Part shown: piece by piece, positions 9,439 to 16,518 of the stretch
How the letters are laid out: each line of letters opens with the position of its first letter
How positions within the stretch are numbered: the first letter of the stretch is position 1
Translations under genes and position numbers: made by a program
Origin: an uncultured Anaeroplasmataceae bacterium
GTDB lineage: Bacteria; Bacillota_I; Bacilli_A; Acholeplasmatales; Anaeroplasmataceae
DNA: 64,000 nt
Assembly: GCA_934229535.1 (NCBI GenBank)
Contig: CAKQDS010000002.1
Location: 57,070 to 121,069, forward strand
Direction: 5' to 3'
The notes under the pieces: model-generated
What the model saw: only the letters and a program-made list of their open reading frames with translations
The model's database searches: none
Told to the model about the DNA's origin: nothing

Positions 9439-9654
9439 TCAATTCACCTACACTAGTATTTTCAAAATATTATACTAGAAAAATATTAAAAAACAATATA
9501 ATACATTTGTTAAAACATTTGATATCTTGTCAAGCAATCAAATTATTCTTAAATTAAGCATATGATTTTTGAAAAAATATTTATTTTCTTTATGTTATAA
9601 TTGCTCTTATGGAAGTCAAGATACAGTGCTACTCTTTGAAAGGCGGCGATGCTT

Positions 9655-9843
9655 ATGAACATATATAAGCTCTCCGTACACCACAAGGAGGGCTTCAAGT
9701 CAAATGTTATACCTTATTGGCGTAATATTAAAAATTACTTGGGATATAATCAAATATATCCACATAAATTTAAAGTAGTTTTATTAAATTTTGATTTGGA
9801 GATGAAAAAAAGCACTGGCAGGTGCTTTTCTCTAAATCTTTAA
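9655..9843 (+). CDS. Leader frame of module A1 (62 codons)
   Basis: Starts at ATG 9655 behind AAAGGCGG with good spacing and runs to TAA at 9843. It overlaps the short hydrophobic peptide gene in a different frame. The C-terminal half follows the terminator hairpin and does not look like a folded protein. In hok/mok systems an overlapping leader controls toxin translation, and I suggest a similar role. It may equally be a by-product of the RNA structure. Confidence 0.35.
   Translation: MNIYKLSVHHKEGFKSNVIPYWRNIKNYLGYNQIYPHKFKVVLLNFDLEMKKSTGRCFSLNL
9704..9778 (+). CDS. Candidate type I toxin peptide A1 (24 residues)
   Basis: ATG 9704 to TAG 9778 encodes a peptide beginning MLYLIGVILKITWDIIKY: one hydrophobic helix with Lys near the end. 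GGAGG at 9688-9692 is the ribosome binding site, and it is paired in a nine-base hairpin with AAGCTCTCC, a standard translational block for such toxins. The copy at 11916 is identical except in the last five residues. Similarity is to the general class of membrane-acting type I toxins, not to a named family. Confidence 0.55.
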   Translation: MLYLIGVILKITWDIIKYIHINLK

Positions 9844-9937
9844 CTATTATTTAGAGTAGCCTTATCTTGACTTCCTCTATCTATATTATATGCGAATTCA
9901 GATAAAATATCAATAAAAATATTTATTTTCTTTATGT

Positions 9938-10245
9938 TATAATTGCTTCTATGGAAGTCAATAGCGGTGCTACTCCAAATCATATGAGGAGGTGGTGCTT
10001 ATGTATATATGTATAAGTCCTCCACTTATGTTGCGGATGACTCTATCTTATGATTGTATAATTGCCGCACTATTAAACATTATTGTTTCAATATGCAAAA
10101 TAGTGCAACTAATACTTACATTCAAGAAGAAAAAAATAAAAATTCTTGAAACTCATAGGAAAGAAAAAACACCGTTCCAGCGGTGCTTTCCTATAAAAAC
10201 AACTTTATATGAGTAGGCCGTCTATAGGCTTCCTCTATTTTATAT
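9938..10245. other. Module B1: candidate type I toxin-antitoxin locus with broken toxin
   Basis: Same plan as module A: plus -10 TATAAT (9938-9943), ends GGAAGTCAATAGCGG...TACTCC and its near-complement GAGTAGGCCGTCTATAGGCTTCC (10211-10233), a leader with GAGGAGG before ATG 10001, and a CACCG/CGGTG terminator hairpin (10170-10185). Compared with B2, the Shine-Dalgarno hairpin is destroyed (GGAGG became GGATG at about 10035) and the toxin start is frameshifted (ATG ATT GTA TAA), so the short peptide cannot be made. The minus -10 is degraded to TATAAA. Confidence 0.55.
10001..10216 (+). pseudogene. Leader frame of B1 fused in frame to the toxin remnant
   Basis: From ATG 10001 (GAGGAGG nine bases before) a 71-residue frame reads MYICISPPLMLRMTLSYD and then runs into the hydrophobic segment IIAALLNIIVSICKIVQL that in B2 is translated from its own start in another frame. 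The one-base deletion relative to B2 created the fusion. Whether the fused product is made or toxic is unknown; I treat it as a decayed toxin locus. Confidence 0.4.
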
Positions 10246-10377
10246 ACAATATTTTTAAAAATATCAACATAAATTTAAAAATCGAGGCATTTTTTAGTTG
10301 ACATTTACAATAAGTTGGTAGTTTCTTTTTCTTTTTTAAGGTACATTCTTTCTTATTCTAAATATATTTGCACCTTG

Positions 10378-11316
10378 TTAAAAACTTTTCCAACAATATT
10401 TTTTCATAAATTCTAATATTTCACCATTATCTTTATTCTCATAATAGGCAACTAACATTTTCTTAAATTGAGGAACTTTACTCTCTGGAATAACTAATAA
10501 TCCTGCTCCTCTTGAAATTAAAAAATGATTAGCAAATATTACTGATGCTCTTTTATTTCCATCATTAAAAATTTGAGTTTTCATACAATATAAGCAAAGC
10601 TCAATTGATATATCAACTGGTTCTTCATTTCTACTTAATATTTCTTCAATTTCTTCTTTAATAACATTTTCTATTGGTAATGGTGGAATATAAGATGTAC
10701 CTCCAATTGTTACAGGAACACACCTAATTCTACCACCATAAGTATAAAATCCCTCATTTACAAGAGTAGCTATATAACAAAGTATTGAATAACTTGATTT
10801 AGATGCAACAACCTCTTTATCCATAATAAATTCCCAAGCATGTTTTAAATTTAATATTTTTTGAACATCTGTTGGAGTCATTCCACTAACTTTTCCATTT
10901 TCAATAATCGTTTCAGTATCAGGGAACGTAGTAGCTATGCCTTCAAGAATAGCTTGATCATAAATATTTGATTTCATATTGGCTCTAGCAAAATCAATAT
11001 TTAATAATACTCTTGATGATAATTCTTGTTCAGTATAACCTAACTTTGCTAATTCATTATTTATTTTTCTAATTTGCTTTTTATATTCTTTTCTATCTTT
11101 TAATAATCTAGAAATTGAAGCAAACAGTTCATCAGAATATGAATCAACATAAGTAGATGTATTACGGCCTAAAATACGTTTTCTAATATAAATATATTTT
11201 TTACCACCTTTATCTTTGATTTCTATTGAACCATCATATGGAATTAAATTTAATCTTGCATTAATTTCTGCTCTTTGTTCTAACAATGCTTGAATTTGCA
11301 AATATTGATTATCCAT
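10378..11316 (-). CDS. Fic-family protein with altered catalytic motif
   Basis: 312 residues from ATG 11316 (AAAGGAG upstream; an ATG 81 bases earlier lacks a site). An N-terminal helical domain precedes the Fic fold. The active loop reads QIFNDGNKR (about 248-256): the GNxR part is intact but the catalytic His of HxFx(D/E)GNxR is Gln, and the last positions resemble Doc (NKR). Fic proteins transfer AMP or other phosphate-containing groups to target proteins; with the His missing, activity is doubtful or different. It lies between the A1/B1 modules and the prophage attachment site, a mobile neighbourhood. Confidence 0.82.
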   Translation of the reverse strand: MDNQYLQIQALLEQRAEINARLNLIPYDGSIEIKDKGGKKYIYIRKRILGRNTSTYVDSYSDELFASISRLLKDRKEYKKQIRKINNELAKLGYTEQELSSRVLLNIDFARANMKSNIYDQAILEGIATTFPDTETIIENGKVSGMTPTDVQKILNLKHAWEFIMDKEVVASKSSYSILCYIATLVNEGFYTYGGRIRCVPVTIGGTSYIPPLPIENVIKEEIEEILSRNEEPVDISIELCLYCMKTQIFNDGNKRASVIFANHFLISRGAGLLVIPESKVPQFKKMLVAYYENKDNGEILEFMKKYCWKSF

Positions 11317-11521
11317 ATAAATCTCTCCTTTAGGGTGAATTTCTAAAATAATTATATCAATTTGCACCCTAAAAGTCAAATTAGTAAGATATATCAAATT
11401 AATTTATGATAAAGAAATTATTCATACTTATTCTTTATCAAACACACAGTCCGATATTTTGATTAAATAAATATAATTACAATATTCAGTATCTACAATA
11501 TTAATAAAATTCTATTTTTTA

Positions 11522-11613
11522 AAGCAAAAGACGCCAAAAAGGCACTACAAAAATAAAAAACGGCTTAACAGCCGTGTTTTTTTTATCTATGGTGCCCGCG
11601 ACAGGAATCGAAC
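11522..11613. repeat. attL: direct repeat of tRNA-Leu 3' end and flank
   Basis: 92 bases nearly identical to 49704-49794. It includes the tRNA terminator stem (ACGGC/GCCGT) and the last 24 bases of the tRNA (TGGTGCCCGCGACAGGAATC, then GAAC) read on plus at 11590-11613, after which homology stops. This is the left attachment site of the prophage. The homology also extends leftward into AGCAAAAGACGCC, sequence that at the right end belongs to the phage side, suggesting an older relative once used this site. Confidence 0.85.
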
Positions 11614-11620
11614 TCGCAAA

Positions 11621-11761
11621 TTTCATTTTGTTATGTTTGGTTATGTTTGAGGCAAATTTTGGCTTATTTGCTTATGTTTTAGGATTTTAATTTTCGCTAA
11701 AATTTCATTTCGTTATGTTTGGTTATGTAAAAATTCACAAAAAAGACGCCAAAAAGACGCC
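11621..11761. repeat. Putative integrase arm-site cluster at attL
   Basis: Two copies of TTTCATTTYGTTATGTTTGG plus TTATGT (11621-11646 and 11703-11728) and a third partial GCTTATGTTTTAGG, then AGACGCCAAAAAGACGCC (11744-11761). The last is identical to 49711-49728 beside the integrase at the other end. Direct repeats flanking both cores are typical arm-type sites for tyrosine integrases; binding is inferred. Confidence 0.5.
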
Positions 11762-11866
11762 ACGAAGAATTAAGATGTAAAGTTCTTTAATTTTGATTAT
11801 TGGTATGATATAATAAATTCATGGAAGTCAAGATACAGTGCTACTCTTTGAAAGGCGGCGATGCTT

Positions 11867-12058
11867 ATGAACATATATAAGCTCTCCGTACACCACAAGG
11901 AGGGCTTCAAGTCAAATGTTATACCTTATTGGCGTAATATTAAAAATTACTTGGGATATAATCAAATATATCCACAAAAATTCAAAGTAGTTTTATTCAA
12001 TTTTGATTTGGAGATGAAAAAAAGCACTGCCAGGTGCTTTTCTCTAAATCAAATTTAA
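11867..12058 (+). CDS. Leader frame of module A2 (63 codons)
   Basis: ATG 11867 behind AAAGGCGG, the same GGCGATGCTTATG context as in A1. It overlaps the short toxin frame out of phase. Probably regulatory rather than a functional protein; kept because the start site is conserved between modules A and B. Confidence 0.35.
   Translation: MNIYKLSVHHKEGFKSNVIPYWRNIKNYLGYNQIYPQKFKVVLFNFDLEMKKSTARCFSLNQI
11916..11990 (+). CDS. Candidate type I toxin peptide A2 (24 residues)
   Basis: Same peptide as A1 up to residue 19 (MLYLIGVILKITWDIIKY), ending in HKNSK instead of HINLK. GGAGG lies 12 bases before the ATG and is paired with CTCTCC in the leader hairpin. Changes between the copies fall at the hydrophilic end only, as expected if the membrane helix is the selected part. 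Confidence 0.55.
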   Translation: MLYLIGVILKITWDIIKYIHKNSK

Positions 12059-12222
12059 CGATTATTTAGAGTAGCCTTATCTTGACTTCCTCTATCTATA
12101 TTATATGCGAATTTAGATTAAATATCAATAAAAATATTTATTTTCTATTTTCTTTATGTTATAATTGCGTCTATGGAAGTCAATAGCGGTGCTACTCCAA
12201 ATCACATGAGGAGGTGGTGCTT

Positions 12223-12435
12223 ATGCATATATGTATAAGTCCTCCACTTATGTTATGGAGGACTCTATCTTATGATAGGTATAATTGCCGCACTATTAAA
12301 CATTATTGTTTCAATATGCAAAATAGTGCAGCTAATACTTACATTCAAGAAAAAGAAATAAAAATTCTTGAAACTCATAGGAAAGAAAAAACACCGTTAG
12401 CGCGGTGCTTTCCTATAAACAAATCTTTTTTATAG
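12223..12435 (+). CDS. Leader frame of module B2 (70 codons)
   Basis: ATG 12223, nine bases after GAGGAGG, so it has the best accessible start of the transcript. It reads through the SD-sequestering hairpin and overlaps the toxin frame out of phase. Ribosomes translating it would open the hairpin, so it may couple toxin translation to its own. No protein function suggested. Confidence 0.35.
   Translation: MHICISPPLMLWRTLSYDRYNCRTIKHYCFNMQNSAANTYIQEKEIKILETHRKEKTPLARCFPINKSFL
12272..12361 (+). CDS. Candidate type I toxin peptide B2 (29 residues)
   Basis: Starts MIGIIAALLNIIVSICK and ends LTFKKKK: one membrane helix with a polybasic tail, the usual profile of small membrane-depolarising toxins. 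The ATG is ten bases after GGAGG (12257-12261), which is occluded in a strong hairpin. No match to Fst, TxpA or Hok by eye, so the family may be undescribed. Confidence 0.55.
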   Translation: MIGIIAALLNIIVSICKIVQLILTFKKKK

Positions 12436-12522
12436 GAGTAGGCCGTCTATAGGCTTCCTCTATTTATATTATATACAATATTTTTAAAAATATCAACATA
12501 AATTAAAAAATCGAGGCATTTT

Positions 12523-13422
12523 TTATAAAGCCTCGTTTTTATTTTCTACAAAAGGTATCATTTTTATAACCTCATCTATTAATTCAAGCCTTGATTCTAG
12601 TGTTGGAACATACGATCCTACTATAACATCCTTACCTATATTAAAACCATTATATAAACCCATCATTAATGAAAATGTATAAGATAAGAAATCAACCCAC
12701 AGCTGCCAAGAACGAAAATAAGTCTCAGTAGTTAAACCAGTAGCAATAATACTCATAATACTTGATGCTACAATAAATAGAACTTGATTTTTAAATGCTG
12801 ATGCCCACTTATTAAAGAAATATTTACTTTCATCATTTTTCATTTGTACGGCTATGCCATTAGTAAATAAGACTGTAGAGTTTACTCTTCCATACTTCTT
12901 TTTTAAGGAATTGACTCTATAAATTTTAATAGTTTCATCAGATTGTGATGTTTCCTTAAATTCTTTAAATTTATTATTTGCTAGCAATTGATAAAGACTA
13001 CTTGCCACTTTTCTTTTAGCTACTAATTCCTGGTATTTTCCACCATCTTTAATTTTCATTTTTTGAAGCTTATTATCCATCTTATCAATATCAGCACTTA
13101 TTCTTTTTCTAATATTACGATATTTTAAGGCAATATTAAATTTAGGCATCTTATCACTTTCATAAAGACCCTTTTTAATATGATAGATAGAAGTTTCAAG
13201 ATCAGTTACTCTAGGCTTTTGAACTTCAATTGAGGTTGCATAACGTGTTGAGATTATTTTTGCATAAAGTGATATAAAAAAGGTGGCTCCAAAAACAAAC
13301 CACCTAATTTTATTTATATCAAAACCAACAGAAGCTAGATTTATTAAAAATATTCCTGCTTCCATTACAGCTACTTGTAGGATAAATAATACTGAATCTC
13401 TACTTATTTTATGTTTACTCAT
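12523..13422 (-). CDS. Phage-borne multi-pass membrane protein, unknown
   Basis: 299 residues. Two membrane helices near the N-terminus (about 10-28, 40-54), a basic, probably coiled cytoplasmic middle (about 65-205) and two helices at about 212-233 and 245-262. It is the last gene of the late operon and overlaps the next by four bases. This is where lysis genes usually sit, but no lytic domain is visible. It could be a lysis, exclusion or envelope-modifying protein; function unassigned. Confidence 0.75.
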   Translation of the reverse strand: MSKHKISRDSVLFILQVAVMEAGIFLINLASVGFDINKIRWFVFGATFFISLYAKIISTRYATSIEVQKPRVTDLETSIYHIKKGLYESDKMPKFNIALKYRNIRKRISADIDKMDNKLQKMKIKDGGKYQELVAKRKVASSLYQLLANNKFKEFKETSQSDETIKIYRVNSLKKKYGRVNSTVLFTNGIAVQMKNDESKYFFNKWASAFKNQVLFIVASSIMSIIATGLTTETYFRSWQLWVDFLSYTFSLMMGLYNGFNIGKDVIVGSYVPTLESRLELIDEVIKMIPFVENKNEAL

Positions 13423-13877
13423 TTACGCATCGCCTCGCCTATTTGCTTCCATTTATGCTCAAAGCTCCATTTAGGAAGTGGATTAATAATTATACCTATA
13501 ATGCATGTAATTAAAGACCTATCAAGAATATACTCAATTTGTGCTGTATAGGATGCTATAATTCTACATAATAAAATTAATGCTACAATAGGAATAATAA
13601 TCTTTACTAGGCCATCTAGGACCATTACAATGAAATTATAATTAAATGCTTTTCTAACATAATTGATTAAAGTACAGCTTACTATATAAGCAATAATAAT
13701 AGCTACTAAAGCCCACCCACTAAAGGATATGCCACCATCCGTACGCTTAAATAATGAAAATTGCTGATTAATAAATATAATTGGAAGAACTCCCATTAAT
13801 GTTATCCATAAAAGTGCTCTTGGAATAAATAGCCACTTTGAATTCCAAAAATCACTAAATTTATTTGTTTTCTCCAT
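13419..13877 (-). CDS. Phage-borne four-helix membrane protein, unknown
   Basis: 152 residues with four hydrophobic helices (about 15-33, 50-68, 80-108, 120-133) and a short charged end. The size and topology are compatible with a holin, but there is no family match that I can see. Overlaps the 299-residue membrane protein gene (ATGA), implying joint action. Confidence 0.72.
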   Translation of the reverse strand: MEKTNKFSDFWNSKWLFIPRALLWITLMGVLPIIFINQQFSLFKRTDGGISFSGWALVAIIIAYIVSCTLINYVRKAFNYNFIVMVLDGLVKIIIPIVALILLCRIIASYTAQIEYILDRSLITCIIGIIINPLPKWSFEHKWKQIGEAMRK

Positions 13878-13887
13878 AGAGTACCTC

Positions 13888-14433
13888 CTAAATTTTAATA
13901 TTAATGATATTGTCTAAATCCTCATTTATAGCTTCAGTTTTTTCTTCCTTTTTAGCTGCTTCTAAGGCTTCCTGTTCTTGAGCTTTATCTAAATCATTCT
14001 TTATCTTTGTTTCCAAAGCCTCAGCCTTTGAAACATCACAAGACTCCATTTCTTTGTATTTAGAAACCGCATCTAAAAGCTCTGTAGACGTCATTCCAGC
14101 TTTAGAAGCAAGAATAATTAGAATCTCAGCCATTAAAGCATTATCATTGGAATACTTGTTAATAATTTTACTAAATTCAGCAATTGCATTATTTGTTGAG
14201 CTTTCATTCTCTTTTAGTTTATTATCAACACGATCAATAGCCTTATTGAATGAACCAAGTACACTATCAACTTTAATCTTATTTCTAACAAGCATAACTA
14301 CGCTTGCTACAAAACCACCAAAGCCAGTAGTCGCTAAAGTTGCGATTAAGGCTGACAACCATCCAGGACAATTATCAGCAATTAGCTTAATTAATTCACC
14401 AAAATTGGATACTCCTAAAATTGCATTAATCAT
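13888..14433 (-). CDS. Phage protein with one membrane helix and long coiled coil; holin-like
   Basis: 181 residues: an N-terminal membrane helix (about 24-48, Gly/Ala/Val rich) and a helical, Glu/Lys-rich remainder likely to form a coiled coil. The position after fibre genes and this topology suggest a holin or spanin-like role, though no signature proves it. Overlaps the upstream gene by eight bases. Confidence 0.68.
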   Translation of the reverse strand: MINAILGVSNFGELIKLIADNCPGWLSALIATLATTGFGGFVASVVMLVRNKIKVDSVLGSFNKAIDRVDNKLKENESSTNNAIAEFSKIINKYSNDNALMAEILIILASKAGMTSTELLDAVSKYKEMESCDVSKAEALETKIKNDLDKAQEQEALEAAKKEEKTEAINEDLDNIINIKI

Positions 14434-14653
14434 TATTGTTTACCTCCTTAACAATTGATGCTAGCTTTATAAAATTGTCTTTAAGGACATCAAAATCCTT
14501 TTTAAAATCACCTAAGGTATATTTACTACCATCAGCATTTACACTTAATACAACGTCTTTAGCATCTATGAATTTGTAGATTTGATTAACCTCATCAACA
14601 CATACATAAATACCATTTTTAATAGGCTTCTTTGTAATTAATTCTCTTTGCAT
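14426..14653 (-). CDS. Small phage protein, unknown
   Basis: 75 residues, hydrophilic, with a beta-rich first half (NGIYVCVDEVNQIYKFID). It sits between fibre-associated and holin-like genes. No function recognised. Confidence 0.6.
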   Translation of the reverse strand: MQRELITKKPIKNGIYVCVDEVNQIYKFIDAKDVVLSVNADGSKYTLGDFKKDFDVLKDNFIKLASIVKEVNNND

Positions 14654-14661
14654 ATCATCAC

Positions 14662-15048
14662 CTACATATAATATTTTAGATAAGCTGGTACATTATTTAT
14701 AGCATCCTCATCTAAAGCTAGAAGCTTGTTATAATATTCTATAACGTCCTTCTTTTGTTCTTCTGACTCCGCTTCAATTCCATATAAAACATTAGTTTTA
14801 TATTTATCAAAGGCCGTTAAAACTGCTTCTCTTTGACCACGTAATTTGTTTTTATTTTCTTTTTTTACATAAGTCATTATAGCCTTACCATCTTTAATTT
14901 CTACAGTTCTTTCATAGCCATTTTTCTTTTCCTGGTATTCATCATATTGTTCTTTTGTAATTTCAATATACTTGTCCTCTAGACTTTCAAGAACAAAATT
15001 ATTAAAAACAACAATTCCATAACTTTCTTTATTAATATAATATTTCAT
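14662..15048 (-). CDS. Phage protein, possible tail-fibre assembly/accessory factor
   Basis: 128 residues. The C-terminal half (REAVLTAFDKYKTNVLYGIE ... ALDEDAINNVPAYLKYYM) resembles the helical tail of XkdW/Tfa-type proteins encoded downstream of tail fibres. The N-terminus is a short beta segment. Position immediately after the fibre gene supports the idea; assignment is tentative. Confidence 0.55.
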   Translation of the reverse strand: MKYYINKESYGIVVFNNFVLESLEDKYIEITKEQYDEYQEKKNGYERTVEIKDGKAIMTYVKKENKNKLRGQREAVLTAFDKYKTNVLYGIEAESEEQKKDVIEYYNKLLALDEDAINNVPAYLKYYM

Positions 15049-15057
15049 AACATCCTC

Positions 15058-15504
15058 CTAAAGTACACGTGTAATTACGTCTATTAAATTAAATGTAGCT
15101 TTGCTCATATCTTCCACATTTAAAGCCTCGAAGTAATCATTTATATGAACGAATTCTATTTCGTTAGTTTTAGCATAGATAGTAAATGAACAAAAATCTT
15201 GAAAGCTATTAGTTGATGAAAAATATGTTTTTCCATCTAAATAATATGACTTATATGTTTTGTAGCCAGTATCTGAATCAACTATCGTTTGACAGCAATT
15301 ATTTAAAAACATTTTTAAATCAGTTATTGGATCAGTACTATCGTTATACATAGTCATAGCGAACCAATAATCAATACCTGGAAAGCTTATCATACCCTCG
15401 ATAGAGTGCATATATAGTTTCGAAGTATTACTACTTCCACCCTCAAATTCTAAATCTTCCAAAGTACCATCAGACTTTTTGATTTGCATTTTTACTTTAG
15501 TCAT
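15058..15504 (-). CDS. Phage protein in fibre region, unknown
   Basis: 148 residues, rich in Tyr/Ser/Thr and aromatic positions, without membrane helices. Four bases downstream of the fibre gene. Could be a fibre tip or carbohydrate-binding component; nothing diagnostic is visible. Confidence 0.6.
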   Translation of the reverse strand: MTKVKMQIKKSDGTLEDLEFEGGSSNTSKLYMHSIEGMISFPGIDYWFAMTMYNDSTDPITDLKMFLNNCCQTIVDSDTGYKTYKSYYLDGKTYFSSTNSFQDFCSFTIYAKTNEIEFVHINDYFEALNVEDMSKATFNLIDVITRVL

Positions 15505-15508
15505 ACTA

Positions 15509-16516
15509 TCACTCCACTATCTTTAAAAAAATGCCACCCACAGCAAGCTTATCACTTGGTGTAGTGCCCATTTCAATGATATTTCCACCATCAGTTACAC
15601 GTCCCTTTGAATCAGTCTTAACAACACTATAAGTGCCTGCTGTACCTACGTTTTTTAATAATAAAGGTACTTCAACGTTCTTACTACCATCAAAGTGAAT
15701 AGTTCCAGCTACATCACTACCATCAATGCCAGTTTCTATTGTTCTTTCACTAGCTAATTTGTCAGCACTTTCTGAAGTTTCAGAGTGCTTTACAGACTTA
15801 TCAGCATCAGCAGTATTTTCAACCTTGCTAAGACCTAAATCACTTTTACTAATATAAACCTCACCTATTTGACCATTTACGGATTTAACTGAATCTGTAT
15901 TATCAACTTTCCCCCATTCACCAGTACTTAATGCAAGTATCCAGTCGCCTGTCGATACGTCTTTTATAATACCAGCTGTAATATTACTATAATATTCAAT
16001 ACTTTTATCTACAAGCGTATCCTTATTAGTTTGTGAGGCAGTTGAGACTATAAAAAATGTCCCTGTCAAGTCAACATTTGCATTAGCTGCGTGTGTCGTC
16101 AATTCTACTAATGTAGAAATACTAGCATAATATTGATTTAATTCATAATGCAATGTCTTAAAATTATTGGTTAGCTTTATCGTGTTATCACCAAAAATAA
16201 GGCCGCCAAACATTAATTGACCTAGTAAAACATCTGGAATATATGCAACTGGTATTTTGCCATTTTCTAATGTAGGAACATAAAGATGGATGAGCTTATT
16301 TGAGACATTTGCTCTTGAGTTTTCATTTAGAACTATGCCCTCAATCACATTAGCTTGAGCGCCTTTTTCTACGCTTGCTAGCTTCTCTCTTTCAGCCTTA
16401 GTCATAATCTTTTCATTTTCAGTTTCTAGCACCATATCAGCACTAGTTTCTAGGTGGATGGTATCTAGTTCATTATTTTCATTTAAGGTTGTATATTGAG
16501 CCTTTTTAGTAGCCAT
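15509..16516 (-). CDS. Phage tail fibre / receptor-binding protein
   Basis: 335 residues. The N-terminal segment MTKAEREKLASVEKGAQANV is a hallmark of Bacillota tail fibres and baseplate fibres. The C-terminal part (GTAGTYSVVKTDSKGRVTDG) is a repeat seen in fibre shafts. It ends PSDKLAVGGIFLKIVE, matching the last residues of the protein at 16854. It probably contacts the host surface. Confidence 0.83.
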   Translation of the reverse strand: MATKKAQYTTLNENNELDTIHLETSADMVLETENEKIMTKAEREKLASVEKGAQANVIEGIVLNENSRANVSNKLIHLYVPTLENGKIPVAYIPDVLLGQLMFGGLIFGDNTIKLTNNFKTLHYELNQYYASISTLVELTTHAANANVDLTGTFFIVSTASQTNKDTLVDKSIEYYSNITAGIIKDVSTGDWILALSTGEWGKVDNTDSVKSVNGQIGEVYISKSDLGLSKVENTADADKSVKHSETSESADKLASERTIETGIDGSDVAGTIHFDGSKNVEVPLLLKNVGTAGTYSVVKTDSKGRVTDGGNIIEMGTTPSDKLAVGGIFLKIVE

Positions 16517-16518
16517 AT

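Larger units (their letters stand above)
9596..9890. other. Module A1: candidate type I toxin-antitoxin locus, chromosomal copy
   Basis: Two outward boxes define a compact locus with convergent promoters: TATAAT at 9596-9601 (plus) and TATAAT at 9890-9885 (minus). Just inside each lies nearly the same sequence, GGAAGTCAAGATA...GCTACTC, so the ends form an inverted repeat (9611-9634 and 9854-9876). Between them are a leader frame, a hairpin AAGCTCTCC/GGAGGGCTT (9667-9695) that hides the Shine-Dalgarno of a 24-residue hydrophobic peptide, and a bidirectional terminator hairpin AAAAGCAC/GTGCTTTT (9807-9829). The same organisation recurs at 11809-12105. Type I function is inferred. Confidence 0.6.
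11809..12105. other. Module A2: candidate type I toxin-antitoxin locus, prophage copy
   Basis: Over 90 per cent identical to A1. Plus -10 TATAAT (11809-11814) differs in its upstream sequence from A1, but the convergent minus TATAAT (12105-12100), inverted ends (11823-11846, 12069-12091), SD-sequestering hairpin (about 11879-11907), toxin frame and terminator AAAAGCAC/GTGCTTTT (12020-12041) are kept. It lies about 200 bp inside the left prophage end, where accessory lysogenic-conversion genes are common. Confidence 0.6.
12160..12473. other. Module B2: candidate type I toxin-antitoxin locus, intact
   Basis: Plus -10 TATAAT (12160-12165), minus -10 TATAAT (12473-12468), ends GGAAGTCAATAGCGG and its imperfect complement (12435-12458). 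The leader contains a perfect eight-base stem AGTCCTCC/GGAGGACT (12238-12264) that buries the toxin ribosome binding site. A CACCG/CGGTG hairpin (12392-12407) with flanking A and T runs can terminate both transcripts. B1 is a decayed version. Confidence 0.6.

Noticed and set aside
9649..9843. The 62-codon frame as the main product of module A.
   Set aside because: The overlapping short hydrophobic frame has a stronger, hairpin-controlled binding site and fits a known class; the long frame runs through the terminator. Kept only as a leader.
9596..9890. Assigning modules A/B to the Fst/par family.
   Set aside because: Convergent promoters and a shared terminator fit, but the ends are inverted, not direct, repeats and the peptides lack Fst residues.
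11590..11650. Possible second tRNA-Leu gene.
   Set aside because: Only the last 24 bases of the tRNA match; sequence then diverges. It is the attL core.
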